64,000 bases of DNA from a virus. The notes beneath the pieces were generated by a model, which saw nothing but the letters and a program-made list of their open reading frames with translations, did not search any database and had not been told where the DNA came from. Below, piece after piece: positions 34,249 to 44,500 of the stretch. Position numbers and translations under genes: made by a program. The number at the start of each line of letters is the position of its first letter. Within the stretch, counting starts at the first letter, position 1. The stretch is taken from positions 1-64,000 of the IMG/VR virus record IMGVR_UViG_3300027710_000020, one strand, 5' to 3'.

Positions 34249-35229
34249 ATGGAAATTCTAGTAGGTTCAAATTCACCAATAACACATAAAGTATTTTGGC
34301 AGGGACAGTTAACCGATGCAGACGGCACAGTAGGTGTTAAGGTATATGATATTACAGAAGACCCATCAGTAACTCCAGCAATTAATCCAGGGATAATTCA
34401 AACAACCCTGACAGCAGTAAAGTCAGAGGTAGACGCAGGAACTTATTCTGTTTATCTTCCATACGAATTTACAAAAAGACAGAGGCAGCTTAGATTTGTT
34501 TGGACCTATGCAGTAAATATGCAGGCAGCAAGTATAGAGCATAAAGTTTATGTTCAAACTCCATACACAGATTTAAGTCAAGCAGTTGACGCTTTGGGAT
34601 TAGGGTCAGATTATTCAGATCCTAATACTAAGTCTTATTTTGAGCTATGCAACGCTGAAAGATATGCAAGAAAAGTAATTGAGGCATATACGGGACAGCA
34701 ATTTTATTTGTATGACGATGTTCAAACAGTATACGGTGCCGACTCAGATGTATTGCCTTTGCCTTATAAAATCGCTGAGATACACGAGCTATATCAAAAC
34801 GATGTACTTCTTGTAGATAAACTTAATAATATAAACAATTGGAATTATGACACAATAATTTCAGAGAGCGGATTTGGAATCAGGGTTAACAGAGCAAATA
34901 TGCTTGACAACACTGTGTACATAGCAAACGGCATGGTCCCTCCAACTATTAATGATACCTGGGGAGGCTCATTTTCAAGCGGGTCTACATATCGGGTGCA
35001 AGGTAGGTTTGGATGGGAAGAAGTTCCAGATGAAGTTGATCTTGCATGTATTGAATTGATGAGAGACTATTTCTCAAAGGATAAGGTCTGGCGTAATAAA
35101 TACATGAAGTCTATAAAGACATTCGATTGGCAATTTGAGTACAATTCTGGTACCTATTCAGGTACAGGTAATGTATATGCAGATCAGTTGCTATCGACAT
35201 ATGTTATAAATAAGATGGTTGTTATATAA
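34249..35229 (+). CDS. Head-tail connector (adaptor) protein
   Basis: 326 residues. The C-terminal 220 (YFELCNAERYARKVIEAYTGQQFY, IAEIHELYQND, VPDEVDLACIELMRDYFSKDKVWRNKYMKSI) have the helical pattern of HK97 gp6/SPP1 gp15-type adaptors, fused to a beta-rich N-terminal domain of about 100 residues similar to a BppU-N or Ig-like fold. It should dock under the portal. No clear Shine-Dalgarno precedes the ATG. The stop overlaps the next start (TAATG). Confidence 0.7.
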   Translation: MEILVGSNSPITHKVFWQGQLTDADGTVGVKVYDITEDPSVTPAINPGIIQTTLTAVKSEVDAGTYSVYLPYEFTKRQRQLRFVWTYAVNMQAASIEHKVYVQTPYTDLSQAVDALGLGSDYSDPNTKSYFELCNAERYARKVIEAYTGQQFYLYDDVQTVYGADSDVLPLPYKIAEIHELYQNDVLLVDKLNNINNWNYDTIISESGFGIRVNRANMLDNTVYIANGMVPPTINDTWGGSFSSGSTYRVQGRFGWEEVPDEVDLACIELMRDYFSKDKVWRNKYMKSIKTFDWQFEYNSGTYSGTGNVYADQLLSTYVINKMVVI

Positions 35230-35657
35230 TGTATGATCTTGTTGAATCTATACTTACTATGTTTATGGATGTCTATAAGCCAGTTGATTCGCAGGATCCA
35301 GACACAGGCTCAATAAAAAAAGAATGGCAGTATGACAGAACCGTATCGTGTAGCGCAAAAGGCAATATAAGCAATTCCGCTTCAACTATTACTAAAGACG
35401 GACAAGTATTTTCTAATAAATATAGAAATGAAGAGATGCTGCAAATTAGAACATCAGAACAAGTAACATTAAGAGAAAAGATTACAAACATTAGAGACTA
35501 TGAGAATAATGTTATATGGGAAGAATTAAATTTTCCAACTAACACCCCTACGGTTTTTGAGGTAGTAGGAATAACTCCAATGACAGATCCGTTTGGCGGA
35601 ATAGTGGGATATAACTCTACTGTCAAGAGATCGGAAAACCAGACAATTGGACAATAG
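35229..35657 (+). CDS. Head closure (stopper) protein
   Basis: 142 residues, beta-rich, with VSCSAKGNISNS, SNKYRNEEMLQIRTSEQV and VFEVVGITPMTDPFGGIVGYNSTVKR. Size, position directly after the adaptor and predicted fold fit a stopper of the SPP1 gp16/HK97 type that closes the connector channel. The assignment rests mainly on gene order. The next gene starts at an overlapping TTG. Confidence 0.6.
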   Translation: MYDLVESILTMFMDVYKPVDSQDPDTGSIKKEWQYDRTVSCSAKGNISNSASTITKDGQVFSNKYRNEEMLQIRTSEQVTLREKITNIRDYENNVIWEELNFPTNTPTVFEVVGITPMTDPFGGIVGYNSTVKRSENQTIGQ

Positions 35658-36429
35658 TACACTATTAGTTACGGCAGCCAGCGGTCTACAAAAGGGTATG
35701 TCTGGCACTAGCGGGACTATTTTAAAAGACAGCACAGTGGCACAAATATCTGCTGCAGTATATTATCATGCTCAAGTTGTGTCTAAACTAACAACAAGCA
35801 AGGCATTTGAAAAGAAATTCCAGTCTGTTATATTTAAACAAATAGATCAAGATTTTGGACTATATGTAGACTCTCAGTCAAGAATAAATCCTAAATCATT
35901 ACACCATGTATATGAATGGAACAAGGTTGGAAATAAGGGATCTAGGCTATTTAAGTTAAGTGTCTTATCAACAGATGGCCTTTCATTTAAAATTTCTTCT
36001 AGCTTCTTGCCATCTAAATCAGCAGTGCCTAATGAATTTGGAAGTAGAAAACACGTATTTATTAGCAAAGCTTCTGTGATGGAAGCTGGAATGCCTCTAG
36101 TAATCCGCCCTAGGTTCGCAGAGCGCTTAGTATTTGAAACTAGTACTGGCGTAGTGTACATGCCTAAAGGCGCCTCTGTGACCGTTACAAGGCCAGGAGG
36201 AGGCAAGGCAACGGGAAGATTCCGAATAGCCTATGCACAATTCTTCACAGGCAATTTAGTAAATTCATCAATTAAAAAATCTGGATTTCAGCAAATATTT
36301 AACTCATCATTAACTAAAGCAATGAGGGTTCCAGGCGATGTAAGAAAGGTTAAATATTCATTTAGTCCTAATACATTAAAAATGCAGGCGGACTCAGCAT
36401 TAGAATTAGCATTTGGAGGGGCATCATGA
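35647..36429 (+). CDS. HK97 gp10-like neck or tail-completion protein
   Basis: 260 residues from TTG 35647, overlapping the stopper gene by 11 nt. The middle (KAFEKKFQSVIFKQIDQDFGLYV, LHHVYEWNKVG, GSRLFKLSV) and the C-terminal helix fit the gp10/tail-completion family that often precedes the tail terminator. It is longer than usual (about 130-170 residues), with an extra beta domain in the middle. Its stop overlaps the next start (ATGA). Role by synteny. Confidence 0.55.
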   Translation: MDNSTLLVTAASGLQKGMSGTSGTILKDSTVAQISAAVYYHAQVVSKLTTSKAFEKKFQSVIFKQIDQDFGLYVDSQSRINPKSLHHVYEWNKVGNKGSRLFKLSVLSTDGLSFKISSSFLPSKSAVPNEFGSRKHVFISKASVMEAGMPLVIRPRFAERLVFETSTGVVYMPKGASVTVTRPGGGKATGRFRIAYAQFFTGNLVNSSIKKSGFQQIFNSSLTKAMRVPGDVRKVKYSFSPNTLKMQADSALELAFGGAS

Positions 36430-36935
36430 CAGATTATAAAGCAGACGTAATGATTGATTTAAGAAAGTTCCTATGGAGCCAGTTGAAATCAAATAACATT
36501 TTTGAACAAACTGATTACTATTCAGATAATATAGGGGAAGAGATTATCCCAATTATTCCTGTACAGCAATCTCCAGAATTAAATCAATTCTTGAGCGGAA
36601 AGAAGCACATAGTCTATGACAAGATAGGTTTATCCTATGAAGAAAACTGGGCTATATGCTGTGAGCAAATTCTATTTACTATATACTCAACAGATGTTTC
36701 AGAAATCAATGAGATCAGAAACTTGATGACCGACCTATTTAGAAGAATGGATGAGTCTGCTAGGGATGCAAATGCCTACTCTGGCATATCTAAAAAGTTT
36801 AAATTCTTTAGCATATTCGTGGCCGACATTTCTCCAACTGCCCCATCAGAGGAGTTGGCAGGGTTCCTGTCCGCAGATGTGATCCTTGAGGTCAAATACG
36901 CAAGGCATATAGACACAGCTGGCCGATTCCTGTAA
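36426..36935 (+). CDS. Tail terminator protein
   Basis: 169 residues, alpha/beta. Its place, between the gp10-like protein and the tail tube, and elements such as KADVMIDLRKFLWSQLK at the start and a C-terminal strand pair (GFLSADVILEVKYAR) fit the gpU/gp17-type terminators that cap the tail tube and join it to the head. Similarity to a named family is not obvious from sequence alone. It is the last gene of the neck operon. Confidence 0.55.
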   Translation: MTDYKADVMIDLRKFLWSQLKSNNIFEQTDYYSDNIGEEIIPIIPVQQSPELNQFLSGKKHIVYDKIGLSYEENWAICCEQILFTIYSTDVSEINEIRNLMTDLFRRMDESARDANAYSGISKKFKFFSIFVADISPTAPSEELAGFLSADVILEVKYARHIDTAGRFL

Positions 36936-36936
36936 T

Positions 36937-36965
36937 TTGCCTTTGGGCGAATTATACTCTATTAT
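36937..36965 (+). promoter_or_regulatory. Major tail protein promoter
   Basis: TTGCCT (36937-36942), 17-nt spacer, TATTAT (36960-36965); another possible -10, TATACT, lies at 36953. The TTTGCCTTT context is the same as at the protease promoter. A leader of about 80 nt with an AT-dinucleotide run leads to AGGAGG and the start at 37051. Confidence 0.5.
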
Positions 36966-37050
36966 TGTACATAGAGGAAAGGCCTAGCCAGCCAAGATTT
37001 AATGATTTACAATTATATATATATATTTTGAAAACAGGAGGTACGAAATA

Positions 37051-37773
37051 ATGGCATTTAACTCAGCCAAAAATATTCTTGTAGGAGCTTCACCGCTCTA
37101 CATTTCAACAAGCGATTCAACAGTAACTGGATATAAGGAAAACCTTTTAGACAGAGCAACTGGTGGAATTACTTTTGCAGCAAGAACAAGAGCAGCAGCA
37201 GCCCTAGACGCATCTGCAGATGTTCGTAACGTAGGATTTACAAACAATGGTCTTCAGATCACTTACAATCCAACTTACGATTCAGTAACAGTAGATCAGC
37301 TTCTAGATACAGCAAAGCTTTTCAAGTCTGCTATGGAGGTTATGATTGCAACTGAAATGTCCGAAGGTACACTAGAAAACGTTCTAGTAGTATTCGGTCA
37401 AGGAGGAGCAACACTAACCAAGCAAGGAGCAGCAGGTGCTGCAACAGATGATTACCCAACAAAGGGTGCAACTGGAGCAGACGACAAGACCCTTACATTG
37501 GGACTTGAGGCAGGATCACTTGGTATTGCCCCAACAGAACGTCAACTATTTGCAATTGGTCAAGCACCAACAGTAGCAACTACAGCAACAGGAGAAGCAG
37601 ACGCAACAACAGAGCGTGTATATTATGCACGTCGTGTTTTGTCAGTACAACAGTCACAATTCTCACTTGCACGTAACGCAGCAACAACTTTCCCAGTAAC
37701 ATTCCGTCTTCTTCCAGACGCTAACTATAGCGGCTCAGAATACGGTAAGATTATTGACCGAGTTCTAGCTTAA
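37051..37773 (+). CDS. Major tail tube protein
   Basis: 240 residues. Position just before the frameshifted chaperone pair, strong promoter and AGGAGG, and a strong terminator make it the tail tube subunit. It opens with MAFNSAKNILVGASPLYIS, has a helical insert (KLFKSAMEVMIATEMS) and closes with a strand set ARNAATTFPVTFRLLPD typical of the tube fold. Codon use is biased as in the capsid gene. No sheath gene follows, which supports a flexible, non-contractile tail. Confidence 0.8.
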   Translation: MAFNSAKNILVGASPLYISTSDSTVTGYKENLLDRATGGITFAARTRAAAALDASADVRNVGFTNNGLQITYNPTYDSVTVDQLLDTAKLFKSAMEVMIATEMSEGTLENVLVVFGQGGATLTKQGAAGAATDDYPTKGATGADDKTLTLGLEAGSLGIAPTERQLFAIGQAPTVATTATGEADATTERVYYARRVLSVQQSQFSLARNAATTFPVTFRLLPDANYSGSEYGKIIDRVLA

Positions 37774-37786
37774 ATAATTAAATAGG

Positions 37787-37813
37787 AAAAGCCCCCTTTT
37801 TGGGGGCTTTTTC
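37787..37813 (+). terminator. Strong Rho-independent terminator after the tail tube gene
   Basis: AAAAGCCCCC (37787-37796) pairs with GGGGGCTTTT (37802-37811) around TTTTT and is followed by more T. It isolates the abundant tube transcript. Confidence 0.88.
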
Positions 37814-37835
37814 ATTTGTGCTGATAATCTGTATA

Positions 37836-37844
37836 TGTTATAAT
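37836..37844 (+). promoter_or_regulatory. Extended -10 promoter for the chaperone/tape measure operon
   Basis: TGT then TATAAT (37839-37844); TTGTGC at 37816-37821 gives a weak -35 box with a 17-nt spacer. AGGAGG and the TTG start at 37874 follow. Confidence 0.5.
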
Positions 37845-37873
37845 AATTAAGACTAGATCCTAGGAGGATTAAA

Positions 37874-38206
37874 TTGGCAACAACAGTATATAGCGTAGAA
37901 GAACTAACGCTTCAGAATGGCTCAACAGTTAAGTTGAAGCCATTAAGCATTAAAGAGCTAAGAAAATTTATGCTCGTATTACAGGCAGCAAGCGATTCAA
38001 CTACAGAAGATCAAACACTTAATGTGTTAATTGATGCGGTTGCAGTAGCACTTGAAAAACAACTACCAGATTTGGTAGCAGATAGAGATGCACTAGAAGA
38101 TGCACTTGACGTCCCCACAATCAATCGTATACTTGAGGTATGCGGTGGGATTAAGATGGACGACCCAAACCTTCTAGCGGCAGCGGTTCTGGCTGGTCAG
38201 AACTAG
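37874..38206 (+). CDS. Tail assembly chaperone gpG
   Basis: 110 residues from TTG 37874 behind AGGAGG. The sequence TLQNGSTVKLKPLSIKELRKFMLVLQA and the following helices, ending NRILEVCGGIKMDDPN, fit lambda gpG-type chaperones that coat the tape measure protein before tube assembly. A canonical slippery heptamer lies 11 codons before the stop, and the -1 frame then continues openly to give the gpGT fusion. Most ribosomes should end here. Confidence 0.8.
   Translation: MATTVYSVEELTLQNGSTVKLKPLSIKELRKFMLVLQAASDSTTEDQTLNVLIDAVAVALEKQLPDLVADRDALEDALDVPTINRILEVCGGIKMDDPNLLAAAVLAGQN
38164..38170 (+). promoter_or_regulatory. Programmed -1 frameshift site CCCAAAC
   Basis: The heptamer stands in the correct phase, C CCA AAC in the gpG frame, so both tRNAs can re-pair on CCC AAA. 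The -1 frame is open from here to 38541. Tail chaperone genes of siphoviruses commonly use this kind of site between tube and tape measure genes. Confidence 0.85.
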
Positions 38207-38541
38207 ATTTAGCCGCTTTAGAGGGTGAAGTATTTCTTCTGGGACACTGGAAGAATTACGAAGAACTAGAAGAAAGTCTTTCAATGCCAGAACTTATTCA
38301 AACATTGAAATCTTTTAAGAAACAAAAGTCGGAAGACAGAAAGTTTACGGCAAGTCTTAAGGGAATAGATTTAGATGTAGATGAGGAAGACTCCGAACCA
38401 CAGGCAAAAACTTTTGACGATGTTAAAAGAAAAGCCCTAGGTATAGAAGCTTCAGGTGATGATATAGTTTCCCTACAAGGAAGCTTAGCAGCACAAGCAG
38501 GGTTTGGAATTGGAGCAGGTCTAGGCTACACAAAGGAGTAA
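38170..38541 (+). CDS. gpT part of the gpGT frameshift fusion
   Basis: Read in the -1 frame from the slippery site, it adds 123 residues to the first 99 of gpG, giving a 222-residue fusion. It starts PSSGSGSGW, a flexible linker like that in other gpGT proteins, followed by LDLAALEGEVFLLGHWKNYEELEESLS and an acidic, helical C-terminus. An independent start (ATG 38284) lacks a good Shine-Dalgarno and is less likely. gpGT binds the tape measure and recruits tube subunits. Confidence 0.8.
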   Translation, partial: PSSGSGSGWSELDLAALEGEVFLLGHWKNYEELEESLSMPELIQTLKSFKKQKSEDRKFTASLKGIDLDVDEEDSEPQAKTFDDVKRKALGIEASGDDIVSLQGSLAAQAGFGIGAGLGYTKE

Positions 38542-38552
38542 TGTAAAGATAA

Positions 38553-41500
38553 ATGGCTGATGAAAATATTGTAACTAATATAGTTGCTAATGCAGATTTC
38601 TCAGGTCTTATTGCAGATGTCAATAAGGTTGCAGCCTCTCTTTCAAAACTTCAAGCACAAATAATTCAATCGGACGCAAGACTTGCAAGCCAAGTAGCGA
38701 CGATGAACAGATCCTTTGGTGAAAACCTAAGAAGAACTGGTCAGTTTGCAACACACTTTGTTACCTTAACATCGGATGTTGAAAAGTTTGGCACCAACCT
38801 AGACAGGGGCCAAATGAAACTGAAGCAGTATTTTCAGACATTTAGTGAGCACACAAGGACGCAAGGCGGTTTAATCAGAGATCTTGCTAAGCAGCAAGTA
38901 GCATTACAAAATGCAATCATTCAGCCAATGGGTAAAAATGCTCAGGGGCTTATGCAATACAGCGTACATATTCCACAGGGTCTTGATGCTGTAAAAAACA
39001 AAACCGCTTTAGCAAGACAAGAACTACAGATTATGAACAAGGTTGTTCAAGATGGTGGAGTTCAACTTATTAACTGGGGTAAAAATACTCAGTGGGCAGG
39101 TCGTCAGTTAACAGTAGGACTTACAGTACCTCTTGCGGCATTTGGTAAAGCTGCAGCAGATGCATTTAGAATGGCAGATGCAGAGTTAGTCAGACTTACA
39201 AAAGTATACGGCGGAGTAGCAGCAACATCCGCAGCAGATCTTGAAAAAGTAAGAAGAGAAGTTACCCAAACAGCTAAAGAGATTTCAAAGGCATACGGAG
39301 TTTCATTTAAAGATACAATTACTCTTGCTGCAGATATTGCAGCAACTGGTAAGCAGGGCGATGAGCTTCTTAATTCTGTTAAAGAAACAAGTAGACTTGC
39401 TGTGCTTGGAGAAGTAGATAGACAAGAAGCAATGAAGGCCACCCTGGCAATTCAAACTACATTCAAGCAAAATACAGATCAACTTTCTGATTCTATTAAC
39501 TTTCTCAACTCAGTTGAAAACCAAACATCAACAACTCTTAATGACTTAGTAGAAGCAATTCCAAAAGCTGGTCCAGTTATCCAAGGTTTGGGCGGAAGCG
39601 TACAGGACTTAGCATTGTATTTAACTGCAATGAAGGAAGGCGGAATTAATGCTTCAGAAGGAGCTAACGCTCTCAAATCAGCACTAGCATCTTTAATTAA
39701 TCCTACAAAGGTAGCAAAAGAAAAGTTTTCTGAAATGGGAATTGACCTAGGTGGAATTGTAGCAAAGAATGCTGGAGATTTAACAGGAACACTTTTTGCT
39801 CTTCAAGCAGCACTAGATAATCTAGATCCACTACAAAAGCAACAAGCAATTGAACAGTTGTTTGGTAAGTTCCAGTTCTCTAGACTTAATGCTTTGTTTG
39901 CAAACCTAGGCAAGCAAGGAAGTCAGACTCTTCAGGTAATGGATTTAATGAAAGCAAGTTCTCAAGAATTGTCACAGGTAGCAGGTCGAGAGTTATCAAT
40001 GGTAACAGAGTCTGCTTCTGGAAAGTACAAGAGAGCGGTAGAAGGCTTAAAAGCAGATCTTGCAGGAGTTGGTGACGAGTTCCTAAAGATTCAAACATTC
40101 TTTATTAATGTTGTAGATGGAATTATTAAATTTATAAATAAATTGCCAGACCCAATTAAATCTTTGTTAACATTTGTTACAGGATTTACTGCAATCATCG
40201 GACCAGTAATTATGTTAACAGGTGTACTTGCTAACTTCTTTGGATATATAATTAAAGGAGCGTCACACTTCAGGGCCTTGTTTAAAGGTGGAGAAGGATG
40301 GAAGATGCTTACGCCAGAGATTTTGGCAGCACAAAAAGCAGGATCACTTGTTGAGGCTACATTCTATAGTGATGCTCAAGCAGCCACAGTATTAAAAACT
40401 GCAATTGCAGGCCTCGTAACAGAATTTGAATTACTTCAATCTAAAGCTATGACGGGTGCAGTATCTGCAGCACCAACAATTTCAACCTTGGCGGGTAACG
40501 TTGTTAAGGGCAGCGGGGCAAGAGTTGTTGATCCAAATCACCCACTAATTAGCCCAGAAGATACAAGATCAATGTCTCATCTTAATCCAGTTGCTGGAAT
40601 GACGATAGATCAAAAATCAACACAAACAATTTTCGGAGTAGTACCTGGGGCACCAAAAGTAAATCAAAAGATTGGAAATAATCCTCAGATGTATATGGAT
40701 GGCGATCTTCCAAAGATTCCAGGCTTAACATCAATAGGCGGAGCATCAACAGGTATTGTTGCAGCAGAAGCAGCCAAGTGGCATGCAATGACAGGTGCAC
40801 TTGCAATGCAATCACAAGAAGAAATTGCTTTGCTTAAAAAAGAAGTTGCGTCTACAGGCTTAATAACATCATCTTTATCTGATTCATATCAGGCATTACT
40901 TCCTACAATGACAGAGCTTACTGCAAATGCTGCAAAACAATCAGCAGCAATTGTTGCACAGCTACAGGCTGGCAAGCTAACAGTAGATCAAGCAAGAGCT
41001 AAGATTATTCAATTAAATGCTCAGGTAGAATCTATGATTGCACAGGCTTCTGTAGATATTGCGGGCCAACAAGGAAGAACAATTGGGCTAACAACAGTTC
41101 CTCTGCTGAATCAGCCAGTTGTAAATGCGGCTGGAAAGTCTAATATGAAAGAGCTTCTTCGCCCAGGAAGAACTAGAAGCCTTCTTAATAAAATTGCACA
41201 AGGTCTAGGTGTAAAAACATTTGGCGCTGGATACAGCACAGAAACAACTATTCCAAAAAGATTAAATGCAGGAAATATTGTACCAGGAACAGGTAATACG
41301 GATACAGTTCCTGCAATGCTTACTCCAGGAGAATTTGTTGTAAACAAAGAAGCAACAGCAGCAAATCTGCCATTGCTTCAAGCAATAAATGGTGGAAAGG
41401 GAGTCGGTGGCCCTAATTTTAATAAAGGTGGAAAAGCTTTAAGACTTCAAAGAACTCATATAACAGATGATTTAAGTGGTCTAGCTTTACTATTACCCGC

Positions 41501-44500
41501 ATGGCTAAATCTAGGAGTTAATTCTAATGGTAATGGTTTAACGGGAAGTCAAATTTCTTCTGGAATCAAAGAAACTTTACAAGCTGGATATGATCCAAAT
41601 GACTTGATGAATGAAGCAACTGTTACTTTGGGTGGAGATAGAAGTCAGTCATCAAGAAGAACTAAAGCAGCTTTAGAAAAACTAATTGCTTCTTTAGAAA
41701 GTCCAGAAAATTCAAATAGAATGATTGGTGGCAGGTCAGACCCATTCGGATTTGAAAGGCTTGCAAAAGAAATCTACAGGCCAGCACTTCGTGGAATTAA
41801 AATTGACGGGGCAAGAGCTGGCGGAAGAAGAAATTTATTTTCTGCAGCATCTCAAATATTTACTGAAAGATCATCTCCAAATATTACTAGAGATGAAGCA
41901 ATATCCCGTGGTCTTATTCCTGGTACAAAAACTGGAAGCAAAGAAAGAGGGCAAATTGTTACTAGACGAGGCGGAAGACTATCTTGGGTTTCTCAAAATA
42001 GAACAATTGGATCTTCAATGCCATTATGGGCAAGAGGAACAAATCTAGGAACATTACTAACCACATCAAGTGGTATTAGTCATGCTCTCAAAATACTTAA
42101 AAGAAATTCTGGAGGAATGATACCAGGATATAATGCTGGTGGAGTTATCGGAAATGTATTAAAGGGAACAGCTTTTAAAAATGTAGGAGCTAAGTTTGGA
42201 AAAATAGGAGATAAGTGGGGTGCCACTTCCTTATCTATTGGTATGGGTAAAAGATTATTTGGAAGCTCTGGCCTAACACCTAAAGCACAAAACTTAATGT
42301 ATGGCAAGATGATTGAAAATCTTGAAAAAGAAAGACCATACGGATACGTAAAGGATGCTCAGGGAAGTCTTCAAAAAGCCTTAGAGCCAGATATTGTAGA
42401 TACACTTCTTAAATCTGCCGCTGGGGATGTCCTTAGCACAGGAGGAAAAAGTTTAAGTAAAATAGATAGAGAGATATTGAGAACCAAGTTTGCAAACTGG
42501 GATTCAAAGTCATGGACACCTGCAACTACTAAAGTAAGAAAACAAATGTTTGGAATGAACAAGGGCGGAATGGTTCCAGGAGTTCAATACTTTAATAGAG
42601 GCGGACAGGTAAAGGGAATTCAGTACTTTAACAAAGGAACTAAAAAGCCAGTTCAGCCAATAACATTCGGATCTGCTTATAGGCAAGAAAGAGCAAAGGG
42701 TAATATCGGAGCTGGAATGATGAGCTCTGGACCAATGGCTGGTATGGGTATTGGCATGGGAATGGGTATGGCGGGACAAGCAATTGGCGGACAAGCAGGA
42801 CAACTTATGCAGTTTGCATCAGTACTTCCAATGCTTGCTCCTAATATGCTAGGATCTTTAGGTAAGCTTGCTGGAGGATTTAAAGGTGTTGGCGGCGCAG
42901 CAGGAATTGCTGGTAAAGCAATTGGAATGGCAATGAGATTTGCACTAGGACCTATTGGCTTACTTCTTACAGCACTTACTGCGGGATATGCAATATTTAA
43001 GAAGTTCCAAAAAGAACGAGAGCAGGATAGAGTTGAAAAAACTAACTCAGTTGGAATTACTGAAAAGTCTGCAGCTGAAGCGGGAATCAAATACAACAAT
43101 CTTTCTAATTCTATTAAAGCGGTTAATGATCAACTTGAGCTAACTAGAGCAAAGGGAAGAAATGCATATGAAGCCCTTAACTCAGCGGGAGTTCAAGGTC
43201 TAACTCTAAGCATTAAAGAGTTAAGAGCAGGAATAAAGAATGCAAAAGAAAACCAAAAAGAACTAGTTGGAACCTTTACAGACATAGACGTATCTGGAGA
43301 TGCTAACAAGCAGGCAAAAGTTACTGAAATTGCTACTAACTTAAAGGCACAATTTATAGCAGCAGGTATTTCTGCCCAAGAGGCAACAAATAAAATCTAT
43401 GCAATTATATCTGCATCAGATAAAGCCGATATGGCATTTAACGCAATATCAAGCAAGGGCTTTAGAGAAATTACAGATTCTGCATCAGCGGCAATTGCTA
43501 TGGTTAAAACTTTAAATAAAAATATGTATGACCCAGCTTCTGCAGGATACGATACAGACGTACTATATGGAAAAGATTTAGGTGTAGTTATTTCAAATAC
43601 TACAGATGCTCTTGATGATAATTTACAAACATTAATGAAAACTAAAAAAGAAAACGGAGAATTGATGACACAGCAAGAAGCTATGTCAGAAATCCTAGCT
43701 AGCATTAATGAAAAAGAAGGATCTAAGCTAACACTAACTCAGGCGCAGATTAATTCTCTTAAAGAAACACACCCAGCACTTGCTGAAATACTTAATCAGT
43801 CAGACAATGTTGCAGGAATGTATTCTAAATGGCGACTACTTCTTTCTGGAGTCAGAACTGATTTAAAGAATATAACATCCGAGCAAGCCCAAGCACTAGT
43901 AGCATTTGAGGCAGCATTAGATTCTGCCTTAGCCGCTTCGGAAGCAAAGTCTTCAGGAAGCGGAATTGCAGCTAAATCACAAAAGTCTATTGTTGCTTTG
44001 CAAAAATTAATTGCATCTGGTGGAGCCAAAGCGGCGGCTAATGCACAAAAAACTCAAGATCAGATTAAAGAAGAAATTAAACTTATTGACAAAAAAATTG
44101 ATAAGATTAATGAAGAGGCTGATGCCCGAAAGAAAGCACTTGAGGCTGCTCAGGATAAAGAAAACCTATCTCTTGAAATTCAAAAAGCTCAATTGGAATA
44201 CGCAGACAAAATGGCTGCAGGAGATATGGCTGGAGCAGCACAGGCACAACTAAAGATTAAGCAGCTTGTTGGGGAAAGAGAAAACCAAAAGGCTATTGAT
44301 GCAATTGAAGAAAATAGAGCTAAGCGTGAAAAAGAATTAATTGCTCAAAGAGAAAAACTGCAAGCTCAGTCAGATAAGACTGCAAAAAATTTAACTAATG
44401 CTCAAAACAATGCTACTTCAGCAGGCGAAAGAATGAATAAGGTTGATCAGTATCAAAACGAATACCAGAGACTAGTAAAAGAACAAGCTAGAATAGATGT

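Noticed and set aside
37051-38541. Contractile tail (sheath gene) next to the tube gene
   Set aside because: Only one tube-like gene lies between the terminator protein and the chaperones; no sheath-sized gene exists in the block.
38284-38541. Separate gene starting at ATG 38284
   Set aside because: No good ribosome site, and the frame extends upstream to a canonical slippery site, so a frameshift product fits better.
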